From the NCBI RefSeq assembly GCF_000472665.1, contig NZ_AXAC01000016.1:1-64000 (forward strand): a stretch of DNA of 64,000 nt, in the 5' to 3' direction. The DNA is from Acetobacterium malicum subsp. dehalogenans DSM 11527. GTDB taxonomy: Bacteria > Bacillota > Clostridia > Eubacteriales > Eubacteriaceae. Below are positions 62,420-64,000 of this stretch, one piece after another. How positions within the stretch are numbered: position 1 is the stretch's first letter; each line of letters begins with the position of its first letter. The position numbers and the translations under genes are program-made. The notes under the pieces are model-generated. The model was not told the DNA's origin. It made no database searches and saw only the letters and a program-made list of their open reading frames with translations.

Positions 62420-62839
62420 ATGCGTGGCCCAATTGATTACATTGTTTTGGAGTTTGAGGGAAACCACTTTAAAGGTGAGGTATTGAATGCCTTGACTGAT
62501 GCTGTAAATAAAAGAATCATCAATGTACTGGATCTGGCATTGATTTACAAAGATCAAAACGGGAATGTCTCGGCACTTGAACTCAATAACCTGGGTGAAG
62601 AACTGGCCCGTTCGATAGAGGGGTTGCATCGGGAACGAGCTGGACTGATCAGCATTGAAGATACCGAAGAGGTCGGAGAGGTACTGGACCTGAATAATTC
62701 AGCCGGATTATTGATCATCGAGCATTTGTGGGCAAAAGATCTTAAGAAGGCATTGATCAATGCCAATGGCAAACTGGTTTCGGAAGGCCGAATCCATCCC
62801 GATGCGGCTGCAGAGTTAGATAAAGAGGAGGAAAATTAA
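62420..62839 (+). CDS. DUF6325/DUF1269-like small protein
   Basis: Soluble protein of 139 residues beginning RGPIDYIVLEFEGNHFKGEV, as typical for DUF6325-type stress proteins. It continues with VLDLALIYKDQNGNVSALEL and LLIIEHLWAKDLKKALINAN. No catalytic motif is visible. ATG 62420 follows GGAAGGGAG. Its stop codon abuts the ATG of the SHOCT gene (TAAATG). The pair is widespread in bacteria and likely works together at the membrane. Function is unknown. Confidence 0.78.
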   Translation: MRGPIDYIVLEFEGNHFKGEVLNALTDAVNKRIINVLDLALIYKDQNGNVSALELNNLGEELARSIEGLHRERAGLISIEDTEEVGEVLDLNNSAGLLIIEHLWAKDLKKALINANGKLVSEGRIHPDAAAELDKEEEN

Positions 62840-63136
62840 ATGGCTGGATTACTAAGAGGAATTGCCCGAACTGCAGTTATTTCCGGGACGGCCACAGCAG
62901 TATCAAACAATGTCAGCCGTCGTCAGGCTCAGCGGTTTGCTGAAAAAGATCAGCAGGCTTATGTCCAGCAGCAACAGGCCTATCAGCAGCAAGCTCCGCA
63001 ACAGCAAAGCTATCAGGAAGATGTGGACTTTGACGAACAACTGGCGCAATTATCCAAACTGGGACAGTTGCGGGATCAGGGGATTCTAACTCCGCAGGAG
63101 TTTGAGGCCAAGAAGCGACAGATTTTAGGCGTTTAA
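62840..63136 (+). CDS. SHOCT-domain protein
   Basis: Protein of 98 residues. The N-terminal part is short and hydrophobic (GLLRGIARTAVISGTATAV), the middle is Gln-rich (about 32-58), and the C-terminal 30 residues are a SHOCT domain (QLSKLGQLRDQGILTPQEFE, then AKKRQILG). SHOCT regions promote oligomerisation. It directly follows the DUF6325-like gene and shares its transcript; GAGGAGG lies before ATG 62840. Confidence 0.85.
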   Translation: MAGLLRGIARTAVISGTATAVSNNVSRRQAQRFAEKDQQAYVQQQQAYQQQAPQQQSYQEDVDFDEQLAQLSKLGQLRDQGILTPQEFEAKKRQILGV

Positions 63137-63150
63137 CGGAAACCAGCGCG

Positions 63151-63806
63151 ATGTATAATTTTAGTGAACTGCTGATCCTTTTTACCGGTGTGCTTTTCCT
63201 GGTGGTGATATTCAGCTTTATTAATGAAAAAACGATAAAATTACCCTATGAAATCGGATTGGTTGTTTTTGGATTCGGATTCTGTCTGATCCTGATCTTA
63301 TTGCAACAAATGCATGCATTGACGCTGCCGGAAGAATTGCTGGATTTGCTCAAACAATTCAATTTTAATGATTTTCTGGTTCACGGGGTTTTGTGTTTTA
63401 TGATTTTGGGGGGGTTACCGACAATCTGTTAAATGGCATCCTGTTTCTACTGGTCGGTCTATTGTTTGTGGATATCCGGAATATGGAAGGATTTTCGACA
63501 ATGGGAATTCTGGTAACAATCATTGGTGCGATTCTGATCAACACCATGGCTCGAGTCGTCGGTGTTTTTGGAAATATCGCCTTGGCAAAAAAATTGCCCC
63601 TTGATATGTCAAAATTCGGCTTTACTGTTTTTTTCACCTGGGCAGGTTTAAAAGGTGGCCTGTGTCTGGCTTTAGTGATGGGAACCGGAACTGTTCTTGC
63701 CTCGGATACCTATAACATTTTTCTGATTGCTACCTATGCCATCGTTTTGTTCACCACGGTATTCCAGGGACTCACAGTCGGGAAGGTCTATCAAAAACTC
63801 AAGTAA
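63151..63806 (+). pseudogene. Decayed CPA1-type Na+/H+ antiporter (internal deletion plus frameshift)
   Basis: The first frame from ATG 63151 gives an N-terminal antiporter part (FINEKTIKLPYEIGLVVFGF, FLVHGVLCFMILGG) and stops at 63432. The C-terminal part (NLLNGILFLLVGLLFVDI, FTWAGLKGGLCLALV) continues in another frame to 63806. The frames meet at a run of seven G near 63408-63414, where one extra G would join them. Even joined, the protein would have about 218 residues against about 400 for the family, because the middle helices with the ion-binding Asp residues are missing. A large deletion is therefore certain or nearly so; a working transporter is unlikely. Confidence 0.75.
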
Positions 63807-63837
63807 GAAAAACTGAGATTTAGAAATGGAGGTGAAA

Positions 63838-63879
63838 ATGATTGGATTAAAAAGTATTATTAAAATTAATTCAAAATGA
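63838..63879 (+). CDS. Possible 13-residue leader peptide
   Basis: ATG 63838 follows a strong GGAGGTG and encodes MIGLKSIIKINSK before TGA. The stop overlaps the next ATG (ATGA at 63876). It may be a coupled leader peptide, or the true start of the next gene if a frameshift separates them. Confidence 0.3.
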   Translation: MIGLKSIIKINSK

Positions 63880-64000
63880 CCGCCATGTTTCTCAATATCT
63901 GGGAATACGTCACAAAAGAACAAACGAAGTTGATGGATTATCGCAGTTTGACCTGGAATTATGAGTATGGAACATGGATTCATAATTCCGATACAGTGAT
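63876..64000 (+). CDS. Partial gene running off the window, unidentified
   Basis: Open frame of 41 codons from ATG 63876 to the window edge (MTAMFLNIWEYVTKEQTKLM, then DYRSLTWNYEYGTWIHNSDT). It has no ribosome site of its own and overlaps the preceding short frame by ATGA. Too little is present to name a family. Confidence 0.35.
   Translation, partial: MTAMFLNIWEYVTKEQTKLMDYRSLTWNYEYGTWIHNSDTV

Overview
The window looks like chromosomal DNA of an anaerobic Firmicute, most likely an acetogen of the Eubacteriaceae (Acetobacterium-like). This is inferred from moderate GC, low-GC Gram-positive ribosome sites and -10/-35 promoters, a tRNA-sensing T-box leader, an oxygen-sensitive class I fumarase, pyruvate phosphate dikinase with its CcpN/PPSR-type regulators, a minimal two-gene SUF (SMS-type) Fe-S system and a citramalate synthase. 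Nearly all genes are intact housekeeping or accessory genes. I see no phage, no transposase and no CRISPR array.

Layout. 0.3-2.3 kb: argB-argD. 2.5-6.9 kb: two complete two-component systems transcribed divergently. 7-14.8 kb: trmL, an LPG-synthase-like membrane protein, two-subunit fumarase, an aminotransferase, a LacI-type regulator with lplA, and a TraB-family protein. 14.9-17.5 kb: a polar amino-acid ABC importer. 17.6-23.3 kb: a PHP phosphatase, a ComEA-like protein, then the CcpN-like/PPSR/ppdK operon. 23.5-26.5 kb: galE, then an ArsR regulator, a rhodanese module and a CoA-disulfide reductase on the minus strand. 26.9-28.6 kb: smsC-smsB. 28.8-38.9 kb: an exopolysaccharide locus with a cellulose-synthase-like glycosyltransferase, a BcsB-like protein, a DUF2334 protein, a degenerate GGDEF protein, wecB and a GH8-like hydrolase. 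38.9-47 kb: a ThrE-type exporter pair, coaBC, a pantothenate-type ECF S component, a secreted 5'-nucleotidase, tadA, a flavodoxin-fold reductase and a DUF362/ferredoxin protein. 47-56.8 kb: branched-chain amino-acid genes T-box-ilvC-leuA-cimA-leuB-ilvD-ilvB. 57-64 kb: a class II aldolase, a GGDEF protein, two tandem ClC-type transporters, HdeD, DUF6325-like and SHOCT stress proteins, a decayed Na+/H+ antiporter, and an incomplete gene at the edge.

The most notable observation is a 98-99 bp hairpin element present six times (2402, 23309, 37618, 41444, 47478, 48689), plus one clear and one doubtful remnant. It has 16-17 nt terminal inverted repeats with a fixed one-base asymmetry. It folds end to end into a single long hairpin, and several base pairs differ between copies with both partners changed. 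That points to selection on the fold. Two copies lie between near-identical duplicates of a transcription terminator. A second, smaller palindromic repeat (core GTAGGGGCGG) lies around the branched-chain cluster and after the 5'-nucleotidase.

A second strong observation is that the CoA-disulfide reductase reading frame ends exactly at a canonical -1 slippery heptamer (A AAA AAC followed by TGA). The -1 frame continues into a complete rhodanese domain that has no start codon of its own. This is either recoding (frameshifting or transcriptional slippage) or a homopolymer indel.

Functionally, the ilv/leu genes turn pyruvate and acetyl-CoA into the precursors of valine, leucine and (through citramalate) isoleucine. 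leuCD and ilvN must lie elsewhere. ppdK and its regulators handle the pyruvate/PEP node. All functional calls come from reading motifs, without database searches.
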